Below, one piece after another: positions 49,797-61,494 of a DNA stretch of 64,000 bases. A program made the position numbers and the translations under genes. The notes under the pieces are model-generated. The model saw nothing but the letters and a program-made list of their open reading frames with translations. It did no database searches and was not told where the DNA came from. The stretch comes from Suillus spraguei (taxonomy: Eukaryota; Basidiomycota; Agaricomycetes; Boletales; Suillaceae), in NCBI GenBank assembly GCA_016800925.1, contig JABCPU010000136.1, forward strand, positions 1 through 64,000. The letters run 5' to 3'. The number at the start of each line of letters is the position of its first letter. The first letter of the stretch is position 1.

Positions 49797-50933
49797 TTCG
49801 ATCGGTCAGGGGATAAGTAATCGTTTTTTGCGTCTAAGATTTGGCTAGGGAAGACTAGATGATAGGTCAGAGAAGAGAGAGCGAACGGGCAGGAAGGCGG
49901 TCGAGGTGACCAAATTAACATGGGGAATCCATGAGGTCCGAATCATGCAATGAGGCTGCTGTGCACAACACAGCCCTAGCCCTAATAAGATTCATACGAG
50001 ACCAATATCATTTACGAAAAATGGTTTTACGCAAAATTCCTGTGTACCGTCGACTCGATCATCACGGCGCCACTTTGTTGCTGGCCGATTGCATGGTTTC
50101 TTTGGTGACAAACTTTGCTAACACAACGTGTTACATAATCAAGCACAAAAATTGTCACATGAAGCAAACGCTTGAACATGATATTGAGAAGTATGAGGTC
50201 CTGAGGAGATTCCAAGAGGGTGGAATGGGCGAAGTCCAGGTACTGCCTCAACAGGAGCTTATGTAATCAAAGAACGGCTATTCCCACAAACAATTAGAGA
50301 AACCGGGAACTCATAATCGTACTAAACCCAATTACTTATAAGAAGCAATGAAAGCGGGAACAGAAGTGTGCTGCTTGCTTCTGTCAGTACTATGTCCGCA
50401 AGCTTTACACGGTGTGGTTCCTATTACTCACTGTATTGGATATTACTCACTGTCGAATCAAATGTCATTGTATCGTTGATACATGCATGTTGGAATACTC
50501 AAGGCACTAGGTGTGGATGATAGCGGCGCCTGCAACTGCAACCTTCGTATGTGACTATCCTGTTTTGTTTAGGAGCACGATGTTGATGTTTTGCTAGCAC
50601 ATGTCATGGGTGTTCTTAGAAATCTCGAACTTGTCCAGCAAGGACCTGACCTCTCACCAATGAAAAAACAATAGGTTAACAGTTTTCGCGAGATTTTGAT
50701 TCAAACGGTTTTATATCCGACATTTACCCAATGAGATGACCGTGTCATTGTAGTGAAATGGGATTGGATCACCGGCTAGGCCCCAGGTATCATAAAATGT
50801 TGGACAATCCAAGGACCAACACGCGTAGTTCATCAGACTCATTCAGATACACATTCTACAGCGATAATTGGTCGATTAGACATCTAATCTTCATTCCTAC
50901 TCTCATATCCCATCCCACTTGACCTCATCCATA
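49797..50933. other. Intergenic, no gene seen; contains the shared P450 5' flank
   Basis: Frames at 49931-50266 and on the opposite strand are unrecognised. From about 50690 the sequence matches the 5' flank of the other P450 copies. Confidence 0.45.
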
Positions 50934-52998
50934 ATGATGGAAACTTTCATCACGAGCGCTAACTGTACTGTTGGTGTCGTCGCAGTTATGGTGTTACTCG
51001 GCGTATTCTACAAGACATCCCCCCTAGCGGGTAGGAAGGGCATCCTGCTTCCACCTGGACCTCCAGCCCGTTGGTCTTGGAGCAAATTCTTTCCCGCTAT
51101 GAAGTGAGTTTCGGCAGCCTTATCAGAAACTGATGCAGATCGTCCACTCAGCACTGCCCATGGACTGACTGACTTAGTTCGAGAGTTTGGACCGATTGTA
51201 TCGTTCAGACAAGGTAGCCAAGTGATAGTTATCATTGGCAGCATTGAGGTATACTACCCACACTTTTAGCTTCCTCCGATAATGACCAGACATCGGCCCT
51301 TTACCAGGCAGCCATAGACATCATGGAGAAAGAGGGTGCGTCACTGGGAGATCGACCTCGGTTTATTGCTGCGGGTGAGATGCTCTCAAATGGAATGCGT
51401 ATAGTCCTGGCTCGTTCCGGAGATCGATTCCGACGCCTCCGAAAAGCAATACATAGGCATTTACAGCCAAAGGCGGCAGAAACATACCAAGATATCCAGC
51501 GCGAGCATGCTATGGATCTTATATTGGACATGCTAAATGACCCGAAGCACCATCAGAACCATGCACATCGGTACGTCATTACTAAAATATTTTTGTGGTC
51601 TTTTCATGGTTGTGGTTCCTCAAGGTATGCAGTATCAGTGATTCTTCGGCTGACTTATGGAAAGTCTGCGCCTACCACTGGTACCGATCCCGAACTTGTC
51701 GGTGTCCGCAGAGTCACTGAACGTTTCTTGAGTACAGTTCGCCCAGGAGCTTATTTCGTCGATCGCGTACCCCTTTTGCGCTACTTGCCTGGTTACGGGA
51801 AACAACTTCATGAGTGGCATCATGAAGAGCTAGAGTTATACAGGCATCAACTGAGCCGCGTCAAGAGTGAAGTGGTGAGAAGCTTTCTGTTTTGGTAAAC
51901 ATATGTCACTTATATCATGTTGTACCCAGGATCAAAACATAGCTAACTCGTCTTTTGCCAAGACTCTATTGGAGAATACAGAAGAGCATCGACTTTCTAC
52001 TGATGAGATGTCATATCTCGCCGGAACACTCTTCGAGGCGGGATCTCATACGGCAAGTCATGCAACTTATTAATCTCCGCCAACTTACCTATTTTTAATT
52101 CAGACCACTCTTGGAATAACCACTATTATCATGGCTGCAGCGTGTCATCCACTGGCTCAGGCAAAGGTGCATGAAGAGCTCGATATGATCATTGGGTCAG
52201 ACAGAGGTATGCCAAAGGGTACAAAGAGTTTGATCTCTCGATTAAATTTCTGTGGTAGCGCCGACATTTCAAGACTCAAGCTCGCTCCCTCAATTGCACG
52301 CGTTCTTGTTGGAAGCTTTGCGATGGAGACCTATCAGTCCTCTAGGCAAGCTTTAAATCCGGAACATTCCTGCACTATGCTGACATGCGCATCAGTATCT
52401 CCCCACCGTGCAACTAAGGATATTTTTTGGGTCAGTGTCTTAAGTTCGTTGTAATCCTGGGCACGTTCTCATTTTAGCATACGTGGGATTAGCAAGGATA
52501 CTGTATTCCTGAGGATGCAATAGTCTATGGGTCCCATTGGTAAGGTGTTGCTTCACGGTGTGCATTACTTCATTAAGCACACGTCTTCAGGACTATTTCT
52601 CGCGATCCTATCGCCTTCCCAGATCCTGAAAATTTCAATCCCCAGCGTTGGCTTGATTCCGAAGGCTGCATTAAGGATACAATGAACTTCAAGTTCATCA
52701 CATATGGCTTTGGTAGACGGTAAGTCGTGTCTACATCGTTTTTGACACCGATCAATGAGTTTCTCGTGTCATCGAAAGCATATGTCCCGGTCTGCACATC
52801 GCAAATAATTCATTATACATTACCGTCGCACTTCTCTTGTGGTCTTTCCGTATCGCTCAACGACCTGACGCCCCGATCAACACGCACACTTTTGGCGACA
52901 CGGTTAATTCCCATGTAGCGCCATTTGAAATCGATGTGATTCCCCGGATGAAAGATGTGAAGCTGAGAGAAATGATGAGTAATGGGCGTATGAATTGA
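50934..52998 (+). CDS. Cytochrome P450 monooxygenase, tandem copy 3, with altered I-helix motif
   Basis: Eleven exons (50934-51103, 51152-51248, 51308-51570, 51625-51874, 51930-52052, 52104-52206, 52259-52345, 52396-52430, 52493-52539, 52591-52719, 52779-52998) give 507 aa. The start may be either of two adjacent ATGs (50934 or 50937). The exon pattern equals the other copies except for one codon lost near the end. EALR and the heme loop FGRRICPG are intact. The I-helix motif reads AGSHT where copies 1 and 2 have AGSDT, so the conserved acidic residue before Thr is His. That residue normally takes part in proton delivery for O2 cleavage, so activity may be reduced or changed. Two introns have GC donors: intron 5 (shared with the paralogues) and intron 7 (CTCTAG|GCAAGC), where the paralogues have GT. 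Confidence 0.88.
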
Positions 52999-53814
52999 AG
53001 GTATCATATGGAATTTATGTTCAATGCCCCTCTTATTTCTAATGACCCCATATTCAGGAAGATTACTCATTCAAAATGTCATTAATGTGGGTTCATTATA
53101 ACCACTGCATGATCCGGGGCCTGCAGTAGGAAGAATTCCTTCGTTCTATCTGTACCATATTTTAGTCTACCACATGTGAGGAAATGGCCGGAAGCGAGGC
53201 GCATGACTCCCATGTGCAAACCGTAAGTGCAGAGCGATTCTGAGCGAATGCCCACACATATAACTGAGATGTCAGATCAGTTTGACCGTATATTATGCTG
53301 TCAACAGTATATGAATATTCGCCGTGACCGGTGTACCATGTATCCTATCAGGTAGCAAAGGTGCAGCCATAGATGGAAACATTTGCATGGCTGAAGGAAC
53401 CGGCGAGAGCTTGAGAGATCCGGTAATTGGCCCGAATCGCTGACATTGTAGCCTACAGTGCGATTTTCGAAGTCGATAGTATACGCTTTGAAGTCAGTGT
53501 TACAGAAGTGCTGTTCATAGGAAGGTGCGATGGTGAGAGTCGCAGTCTCCTCGTCGGTCATCCCATCATGGAATGTGGACAAAGTGGCGCTGAGAAGAAT
53601 TTCCCGTTGAGTCGCAAGCAGTGTTAGGATCAAGCTAGCCCTATCTTGGCAATTGAACTTCACAGATAAAATGACAAATTGCCGGAAGAGTAAGTGGCAC
53701 AGACCGCGTCACATTGACTATTTCAAAGTATTCTCCTGCTCCAATCAGAATTATTATGTGGCTCTTCTCTGGCCCGTGCGAGTATCAAAACATGCGACAA
53801 AGGACAGATTCTGG
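52999..53814. other. P450 3' duplicated flank and unassigned sequence
   Basis: The duplicated flank extends to about 53280. A 120-codon minus-strand frame at 53301-53663 begins like a coding exon (MKFNCQDRASLILTLLATQR) but I could not attach it to a gene or a domain. Confidence 0.4.
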
Positions 53815-54490
53815 CTATAACCCACAAGGATGATAAAGTTATTGCCAGGAGTATAGGGGGAAAAGAATCTGGAGGGCTGCTGGATGAGTTTCCGATGAAG
53901 TTTCCAAAGGGAATCTGAAGGATTCCTGGAGGAGGTTTCCGAGATGTTTTCCAGAGGTATTCTGGAAATAGGGGTTCTGGAAGAGCGGACTAAGTTAGGA
54001 ACCGGAAAGGATTGGAAATCTGGTTTATAGGAGTAGAGTAACTTTGGTATAGAATAGATTTCTTATTTTGACCCTTTAACTTGTAGTTTACATGCTGTTC
54101 TTATACTAAATATGTATGGAGTATCTCTGTCATCATCTCCAATGATATGACAGAGTAAATGGAGTCTGGAGTAAGTAGCTGTACACTATGCTATCATTTA
54201 TATGGATGAGTATTAGTCTGCTCTGCTACTTGACAGGTAGTCCGGTGATATAAGAGGAGTAACCTAATCCGGATGACAGATCACATGACCGGAAATACAT
54301 CTGGAAATCTCTATCTTCTTCTGGATAGGGGCTATCGGACGCAGAATCTAACACTCCCCCTCGAGCAGTATCTAGTCCGAGACCAGCTTGCAACTTCTGA
54401 AATCGCAGCCTTGGAAGGGCTTTGGTGAATATGTAATATGTCCACAATGTTTCTGTCTGTTGGACAATGCTGGATGTCAAGAATTCCATG
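53815..54490 (-). mobile_element. Ty1/Copia 3' end: C-terminal RNase H tail, polypurine tract and LTR
   Basis: Read on the minus strand, 54490-54354 encodes IFTKALPRLRFQKLQAGLGL, the usual end of a Copia polyprotein (the ADIFTKxLP block). It is followed by a polypurine tract (GAGGGGGAG) and then TGTTAGATTCTG starting at 54353, the LTR start. The LTR runs toward lower coordinates. Its far end was not determined exactly and is set at about 53815. The upstream part of the element is absent: it is cut at about 54500, where the next LTR-like segment starts. Confidence 0.72.
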
Positions 54491-54504
54491 CTTTACTAAG
54501 TAAC

Positions 54505-55440
54505 TGTTAAGACCGTACTCAAAGGGTGAAAGATCCGAAGGGCTTTGGCCTCAGTTTGTGCACTGTGCCCCTTTCCTGAGTAATGCCCCTTATTTCAGGG
54601 AGTAGGTATACGTCCGAAGATCCAGAAGGGGTTGCGTGATGGATCCGGACGTCCATAGGTATCGGATATGATACGTCCAAAGGTTATCCAGAGCGTAGGG
54701 ATGGAACCAGGATTAAGGCTAGCTTCGGAACGAGTTCCTTACTAGAAACTAACAGAGGTAGACTATCCGAAGATAGAGTTGGAGATATAGACTAAAGGAA
54801 TCAATCCCAAGTCTTGGAAGATGACTTAGAGCGGAAAGCGACTTAAGTCCAGAGGAAGCGGAATGAGCAGAATCTAAGATGATATTCGAACTAAGGTTCT
54901 ACAGAGATCTACAAGTGGTTTATATACTGTAAGTATCTAATATGGATCATCAACAAGTCCGGGACCGAGGGCTATGTACGAAGTGTAACGGAAGTCTATT
55001 AGTTAATGCGCAGCGGATCAGTAAGCATGAATCGGAAATGAAACACAGGTAATGGATCAGTGACACAGGACGGAAGTATACACAGCCAGAATACCAGAAA
55101 CAGGAGGAATGACGAAAGGAGATAGATGCAGATATACACAAGGGAGTTAGAGTGCGAGAAGTGGGCACATTCGGATGGGTGATCCGGACAGGATCTGTGG
55201 ACCGGACAGAAATAGAATTGATTGGATCTGGGATAAGAAGTATGGTATATGACAGTATCCCCCCTTTAGGGCCGAACCCCTGAGGCACAGGAAGCGTCAA
55301 TCTGGATTGGACAAGATTAATGCGGGACGATGGAGAAGTATGATGGTTGTAGTGCTGAGTCTGTAATCCGACAGATATACAGACGTCAGACATCCAAAGT
55401 GATTCCTACCCCCACTTCACATCCCTGTTAACAAAACTTG
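54505..55440 (+). mobile_element. LTR-like segment starting TGTTAAGACC
   Basis: The segment begins TGTTAAGACCGTACTCAAAG directly at the broken end of the Copia remnant. It shares the block GGCCTCAGTTTGTGCACTGT-GCCCCTT with the segments at 57080-57170 and 63310-63400, where that block is on the opposite strand. A CTGTTAACA near 55425-55433 could be its far end. No target duplication or primer-binding site was recognised, so the element class is tentative. Confidence 0.45.
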
Positions 55441-55452
55441 CTTTAAAACAAC

Positions 55453-55950
55453 ATGTCTGGAAAGAAATCCAATGCCCCTAAGTCTGCTGCCGACATTGTG
55501 GCAGATCTGGAACAGCAACTGGCTGCTGCTAAGGCTGCAGTGGAAGCTGAGGCGGAACGGAAGTGGAAAGAGGCGGAGGAGCGGAAAAGGCAGGAGGAGT
55601 TGAAGCAGATTGAGTTGGCAGAGATCTGGAGGGAAATGGAGGAAAAAAGATGGAGGGCTCTGATTGAGGCTCGGGTGAGTGTTGTGGACTCTTCCAGATC
55701 CGGATCCTAATGGATTGGCAAGGCCAAGGCTGCTCCTGCATCCAGAGCAAAGGATGGGTACTGCTCCTGTTGCATCACTAAGGACCGGATGTGTCAGTGG
55801 GGTGATGCTGAGAAGAATCCCTTGGTGAGTTGTCCGAAAACCTTTGGATCCGCTGATTTCGATGTTTTGTAGATTAAGTCCTGTGACGTCTGCTGGAAGG
55901 ACAAGGCCACTTGTCCTGGAAGGCCCAGATTCCACATATTACAGTGAACT
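55453..55950 (+). CDS. Short coiled-coil ORF with a Cys-rich downstream exon, probably retroelement-derived
   Basis: ATG at 55453 opens an 85-codon frame with the heptad-like Glu/Lys/Ala stretch LEQQLAAAKAAVEAEAERKW, ending at 55710. After the stop, a Cys-rich region follows on the plus strand in another frame (YCSCCITKDRMCQW, then a GTGAGT...TAG segment, then SCDVCWKDKATCPG). A coiled coil followed by paired Cys clusters of this type recurs in mushroom repeat-associated genes. Whether it was one protein, now frameshifted near 55700, is inference. There is no known function. Confidence 0.4.
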
Positions 55951-55959
55951 ATCTCTGTA

Positions 55960-56460
55960 TTATATGAGTGAACGGACATGCATAATATCCCGTATGATAT
56001 GGGCCAGTGGACCATGGGCCCATGGTAGAAATATCCTCGTTCATGACAGATGGGCCGGGAGGAATATTATTCCCGATGACGGCGGGTGGGCCCATGCAAG
56101 GAATATGTAGAGTAGATGAGTGGGCCGATGTACATGAATATTTGGTAGATGGATGGGCCGAGGTAGTTGGATATTATGTAGATGGGTGTACCAAGGTAGA
56201 TGTGTATCAGATAGACAGGTATGTGAAGGGTACTTGTTATCACATACATGAGTGGGCCCAGACGCATATTAGACGGGTGGGCCAAGAGTGTTATATAAAA
56301 TATTTTATTAGATGTGTGGGCCGAGGGTGTTGTACAGTATATTATATTAGACGGGTGGGCCGAGGGTGGTATAAAATATAGATGGGTGGGCCCATATGTA
56401 TGATAATTGTAGACATGATGGAGCTGAGGTTGTTGCATATCATCCGACTAGACCTTCAGA
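55960..56460 (+). repeat. Diverged GGGTGGGCC-type repeats, locus 1
   Basis: A short core (GATGGGTGGGCC or a close variant) recurs about every 40-55 bases, separated by AT-rich spacer such as ATATTATGTAGATGGGTG. The same sequence family makes up locus 2 at 58290-58740, including a near-identical opening (CATAATATCCCGT followed by ATGGGCCAG). Confidence 0.75.
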
Positions 56461-57240
56461 CCTCTGCAGCTAGCTTGCTAACCCTATGCATATCCTAGCC
56501 CACCCTGAGCATAGTCTCACCCACCACTATGTCCGGACTTTCCCTCCTCTGATAGCTGAGACTTCCGATCCTCATCCATGTCCTAAATACTTCCCCTTGG
56601 ATCCACGGAGCTTCACTTCTCTGGTCCTCCACTCCTCCACTCCTCCACTCCTCCACTCCTCCACTCCTCCACTCCTCCACTCCTCCACTCCTCCACTCCT
56701 CCACTCCTCCACTCCTCCACTCCTCCACTCCTCCACTCCTCCACTCCTCCACTCCTCCCCCTCCAGACCTTCTATCTCTGGACCTCCTATCTCCAGACCT
56801 CTGGTCCTGTCCTACCCCACCCTTGACATCCTGTGGATCATCTTTCCCCCTGGAGCTTCCCTCCTATCTTGCCCTGGACTTTGTCTGGCAGTCCATCCTC
56901 CATTCCATTCTACTTGGGACTCGACCCAGTAGTCTTACCTGTATGTCCTGTCCTCCAGAAATAGTTCCTGCGTGGTTCCCACAATCCTCCAGTAGTCTGT
57001 TGGCGCTCTATTGAGCAGTCTAGCCCTAGAGTTCCTCTGGAGTTCCCCTCTGGACTTCACTGGAACTCCCCCTTGGACTTCATGCAAAATTAGGGGCACA
57101 TACTTGTATAAGGGGCACAGCGCACGAGCTGAGGCCAAGCCCCCATGATTTAGTTATGACACTCCAGTACGACCCCATGCAAAGCTGGAACATCTGAGTA
57201 GCCTCCAGTTTTGCATGGCCATAACAGATTCGAGACGAAA
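56461..57240 (-). repeat. Repeat segment A, left copy (matches 61690-63455)
   Basis: The segment shares long blocks with the right copy: the AGCTAGC...CCACCACTAT...GGACTTTCCCTCC part matches 61685-61760, and the part from CTGTGGATCATNTTTCCCCC to GCATGGCCATAACAG matches 63070-63455. On the minus strand it begins TGTTATGGCCATGCAAAAC, resembling an LTR start. It also contains the 8-bp microsatellite. Confidence 0.65.
56627..56758 (+). repeat. 8-bp microsatellite (TCCTCCAC)n, about 16 copies
   Basis: An uninterrupted run of the 8-mer TCCTCCAC. A degenerate version is found in the matching segment at about 62953-63005. Strong strand asymmetry (all C/T plus single A) makes it polypyrimidine on the plus strand. 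Confidence 0.95.
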
Positions 57241-57249
57241 AAGATATCT

Positions 57250-58290
57250 ACCAAAAATGTGTAAATCAAATCTTTTGATTGCCTGACATGTGTCTGAGTC
57301 CTGAGTGCTGAATCCCAAGTGCCGAACCTTGAAATTGTGGACTACTGGGGTTCAGCACTCAGGATTTGGCACTTCGCACTGAGAAAAATGTGAGGCAATA
57401 AAAAGCTGAAACTCAAAACTCAAAACTTGAAACTTGCAAAAATGTATATCATGTAAAATGCCTATTTCCTTACACAGTTCACCGAGTGTCAAGTACCAAG
57501 ACCCAGGACCCAAATCCCAAATCCTTGGCAATGTAACAAGTGCTGAGTGCTGGAACCCGAACCCTGAACCTTGAAACTTAAAACTTGGAACTTGCAACTC
57601 ACAAAAATGTGTATCATGTAAAATGTCTATTTCCTTACACAGTTCACCGAGTGTCAAGTACCACGACCCGGGACCCGAATCCCGAATTCCTGGCTATGTA
57701 ACAAGTGCCGAGTGCCAGCACCCAAGCCCTAAACCCCGAAACTTCAAACTTCAAACTTCAAAATTGAAACTTGCAAAAATCTGTATCATGTAAAATTTCA
57801 ATATTCTTGCACAGTTCACTGAGTGTCAAGTACCAAGACCCGGGGCCCGAATCATGAATTCCTGGCAATTTAAGAAGTGTCGAGTGCTGGAGCCTGAACC
57901 CCAAAACTTCAAACTTCAAACTTGCAAAAATCTGTATCATGTAAAATTTCTATTTCCTTGCACAGTTCGTTGAGTGTCCAGTACCAAGACCCCAGACCAA
58001 AATCCTAAATTCCTGGCAATGTAACAAGTGCCGAGTGCCGGCAGCTGAACCCTGAACCCCGCAACTCCAAACTTGAAACTTCAAAATTGAAACTTGCAAA
58101 AATATATATCATGTAAAATTTCTATTTCCTTACACAGTTCACTGAGTGACAAGTACCAAGACCTGGGACCCGAATCCCGAATTCCTGGCAGTGTAACAAG
58201 TGCCGAGTGCCGGAACCCGACCCTCGAACCCCGCAACTTCAAACTGCAAACTTCAAAATTGAAACTTGCAAAAATCTATATCAAGTGACA
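57250..58290. repeat. About 160-170-bp tandem repeats, block 1
   Basis: The unit contains AACTTGCAAAAATCTGTATC, ATGTAAAATTTCTATTTCCT, TACACAGTTCACTGAGTGTC and a run of short GAGTGCCG/CCCGAATCCC words, ending TCCTGGCAATGTAACAAGTG. Copies of the CTTGCAAAAAT block start near 57434, 57598, 57770, 57923, 58093 and 58263. There is no coding potential beyond short frames that repeat with the unit. Confidence 0.85.
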
Positions 58291-58760
58291 AACTCCGTAC
58301 TATATGGGTCACCCAACCCACATAATATCCCGTCCAAGATGGGCCAGCAGACGATGGGCCGAGGTTATGTATATCCTTGATGTTGACAGATGGGCCAGGG
58401 AGAATATTATTTCCGATGGAGATGGGTGGGCCGGGAGACTTTTATTTTTGGGAGAGATGGGTGGGCCAAGGGAAACATTATTTCTGATGTTGATGGATTG
58501 GCCAGGGGGATATCATCACCGAAAGAGATGGGTGGGCCCATCTGGGTAGTATGTAGAGTAGGGTATTATAGACAGCTGGGCTGAAGAGAGATGCAAGGCA
58601 AATACTATTGCATAGATGGGTGGGCCAAGGTAAGAGAATATTACATATACGGGTGGGCTGAGGGTGCAGTAAAATATTTATTGCATAGACGGGTGGGCCA
58701 ACATGGAGGCATATTGCATATATGGGTGGGCCTAGATATGTATCATAAAGATGTACAGCT
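58291..58760 (+). repeat. GGGTGGGCC-type repeats, locus 2
   Basis: The same repeat family as 55960-56460: the core GATGGGTGGGCC recurs every 40-55 bases. The locus interrupts the 170-bp array. Confidence 0.75.
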
Positions 58761-58879
58761 GATGTAGCCACCAGAGAATCAAACACATAGGATACATGCA
58801 CCCTATGAGTGCATATACCTACCATGGACCACCAAAATCTAAACCCCAAAGCACGAAAACCTGAATGCACCATGTCTGA

Positions 58880-60380
58880 CATTCACTGATAATTGGGGTG
58901 CCGGGTGCCAAGTCCCGAAACCTGGAACTTGAAACTGGAGATTCAAACAAGATATTTCTTGAATTCCAGATACCCAGACACCCAAAACACAACACACAAG
59001 GTGAAAGATTTAAAGTCCATGTGTTGAGTCATCAGGTGCCGAGTGCTGGGTGCAGGTGCAGAGTACCAAAACTAGAAACTTGAGATTCAAGACAAAACAG
59101 ACATCTACCAAAAATGTGTGGATCAAAGTTTTGTTGTTGCCTGACATTTTTCTGAGTCCCGGGGACCAAACCCCGAAATTGTGGACTACTGGATTTTGGG
59201 ATTCGGGGTTCGGCACTCGAGATTCGAGATTTGAGACGAAAAAGATATCTACCAAAAATGTGTGGATCAAAGTCATTTTATTGCCTAACATTTTTTTGGT
59301 CTCAAGTGCAGAAGCCCGAATACCGAACCCCGAACCCCTAAATAGTAGACTACCAGAATTCAGAGTTCGGGGTTCAGCACTTAGAATGTGTGGATCAATA
59401 GGTGTCTATTGCCTCACATTGTTCTGAGTCCCGAGTCCTGAGTGCTGGGTGCCGGGGTTCATGGTTCAGCACTGACAATATGTTGATCAATATCTTTCAC
59501 ATTATGAGTACCAAGTCCCAAGTCCCAAGTGCCAGGTGCCGGAGTTCGGGGTTCAGCACATAAAATATGTGGATAATATCTTTCACATTGTTATGAATCC
59601 TGAATCCCGATCCCCGAGTGCCGGGTGCCGGAGTTCGGGGTTTGGCACTCAACATGTGTAAATCAATATCTTTGTATTGCCTCACATTGTTCTAAGTCCC
59701 GGGTGTTGGGGTTCGGGGTTCGGTGTTAAAATATGTGGATCAATATCTTTCACATTGTTATGAGTCCCAAGGCCTGAGTCCCGAGTGCTGGGTGCTGGAG
59801 TTCAGGGTTCGGCACATAAAATATGTGGATTGATATCTTTCACATTGTTATGAGTCCCGAATCCCAATCCCTGAGTGCCGGGTGCCGGAGTTCGGGGTTC
59901 GGCACTCAACACGTGTGAATCAATATCTCTGTATTGCCTCACATTGTTCTAAGTCCCAGGTACTGAGTCCCAGGTGCCAGGGGTTGGGGTTCAGCACTTA
60001 CAATATGTAGATCAATATTTTTCACATGGTGATGAGTCCCGAGTCCCAGGTGCCGGGGTTCGGGGTTCGGCACTTAAGATGTATGGATTGATATGTTTCA
60101 CATTGTTACCTGGCACCGGGCACAAGGTGACTCAACAGATAGGTTTCAAATTCTTTACATTGTGTCTCAAGTCCCAAGTGCCAGGTGCCAGGGTTCGGGG
60201 TTCGGCACTCAAAATGTGTGAATCAATGTGAGGCAATGAAAAGACTTTGACCCACACATTTTTAGTGCTGAACCCTGAACTCTGAAATCCAGTAGTCCAC
60301 AATTTCGGGGTTTGGCACTCGTGATTCTGCACTCGGGACTCAGAAAAATGTGAGACAATAAAAGGAATTTGATCCACACA
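58880..60380. repeat. About 90-bp tandem repeats with TCGGGGTTCGGCAC cores, block 2
   Basis: The unit is approximately GTGGATCAATATCTTTCACA, TTGTTATGAGTCCCGAGTCC, CGAGTGCCGGGTGCCGGAGT and TCGGGGTTCGGCACTCAAAA. Copies recur between 59040 and 60380, with strong drift in the CCGAGTCCC words. The repeated trinucleotide-like shuffling (GAGTCCC, GAGTGCC, GGTGCCG) suggests internal slippage. Confidence 0.8.
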
Positions 60381-61494
60381 TTTAAAACTTGAAACTCACA
60401 AAAATGTATATCATGTAAAATTTCTATTTCCTTACACAGTTCACCAAGTGTCAAGTACCAAGACCCGAATCCTGAATTCCTGGAAATGTACCAAGTGCCA
60501 AGTGCTGAGTGCCGAAACCTGAAACTTGAAACTTGAAACACAACACTTGAAACTCGCAAAAATCTGTATCATGTAAAATTTCTATTTCCTTACACAGTTC
60601 ACTGAGTGTTGAGTACCAAGACCCAAGACCTGAATCCTGAATGTAGGGTTGGCAGGCCAGCTGCGGAGGTCCGGAGGTCCGGAGATATGGAGATCAGGGC
60701 CAGAGATCATAGTGGAGATGGGGTGTGAAACACGGTATGTGACAGAAACTTGCAAAAATGTATATCATGTAAAATTTCTATTTCCTTACACAGTTCACCA
60801 AGTGTCAAGTAACAAGACCTGAGACCTGAATCCTGAATTCCTGGCAATGTATGAAGTGCTGAGTGCTGAGTGCCAAAGCCCAAGACCCAAAACTTGAAAC
60901 TCAAAACTTGCAAACATCTGTATCATGTACAATTTCTATTTCCTTACACAGTTCACCGAGTGTTGAGTACCAAGACCCGAGACCTGAATCCCAAATTTAG
61001 GGTTGGCAGGCTAGCTGCGGAGGTCCGGAGATATGGAGATCAGGGCCAGAGATCATAGTGGAGATGGGGTGTGAAATATGGTATGTGACAGAAACTCACA
61101 AAAATGTATATCATGTAAAATTTCTATTTCCTTACACAGTTCATCGAGTGTTGAGTAGCAAGACCCAAGACCCAAATTCCTGGCAATGTAGCAAGTGCAG
61201 AGTGCCAAAGCCCAAAACCCAAAACTTGAAACTTGAAACTTGAAACTTGAAACTTGCAAAAATCTGTATCATGTAAAATTTCTATTTCCTTACACAGTTC
61301 ACTGAGTGTTGAGTACCAAGCCCCGAGACCCGGATTCCTGGCAATGTAGCAAGTGCCGAGTGCCAAAGCCCGAAACTTGAAACTTGAAACTCAAAACTCG
61401 CAAACATCTGTATCATGTAAAATTTATATTTCCTTACACAGTTCACCGAGTGTCAAGTACCGATACCAGAAACCCAAAACCCAAAACCCTGGCA
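60381..61494. repeat. About 165-bp tandem repeats, block 3 (same family as block 1)
   Basis: CTTGCAAAAATCTGTATCAT-type units recur near 60395, 60555, 60745, 60910, 61100, 61255 and 61395. Two units carry an inserted 90-base module (GGTTGGCAGG...GGTATGTGACAGAAAC) at about 60655-60748 and 61001-61093. Confidence 0.85.

Noticed and set aside
56495..56752. Minus-strand frame of repeated EEWRSGGV
   Set aside because: It is a translation of the 8-bp microsatellite, not a gene.
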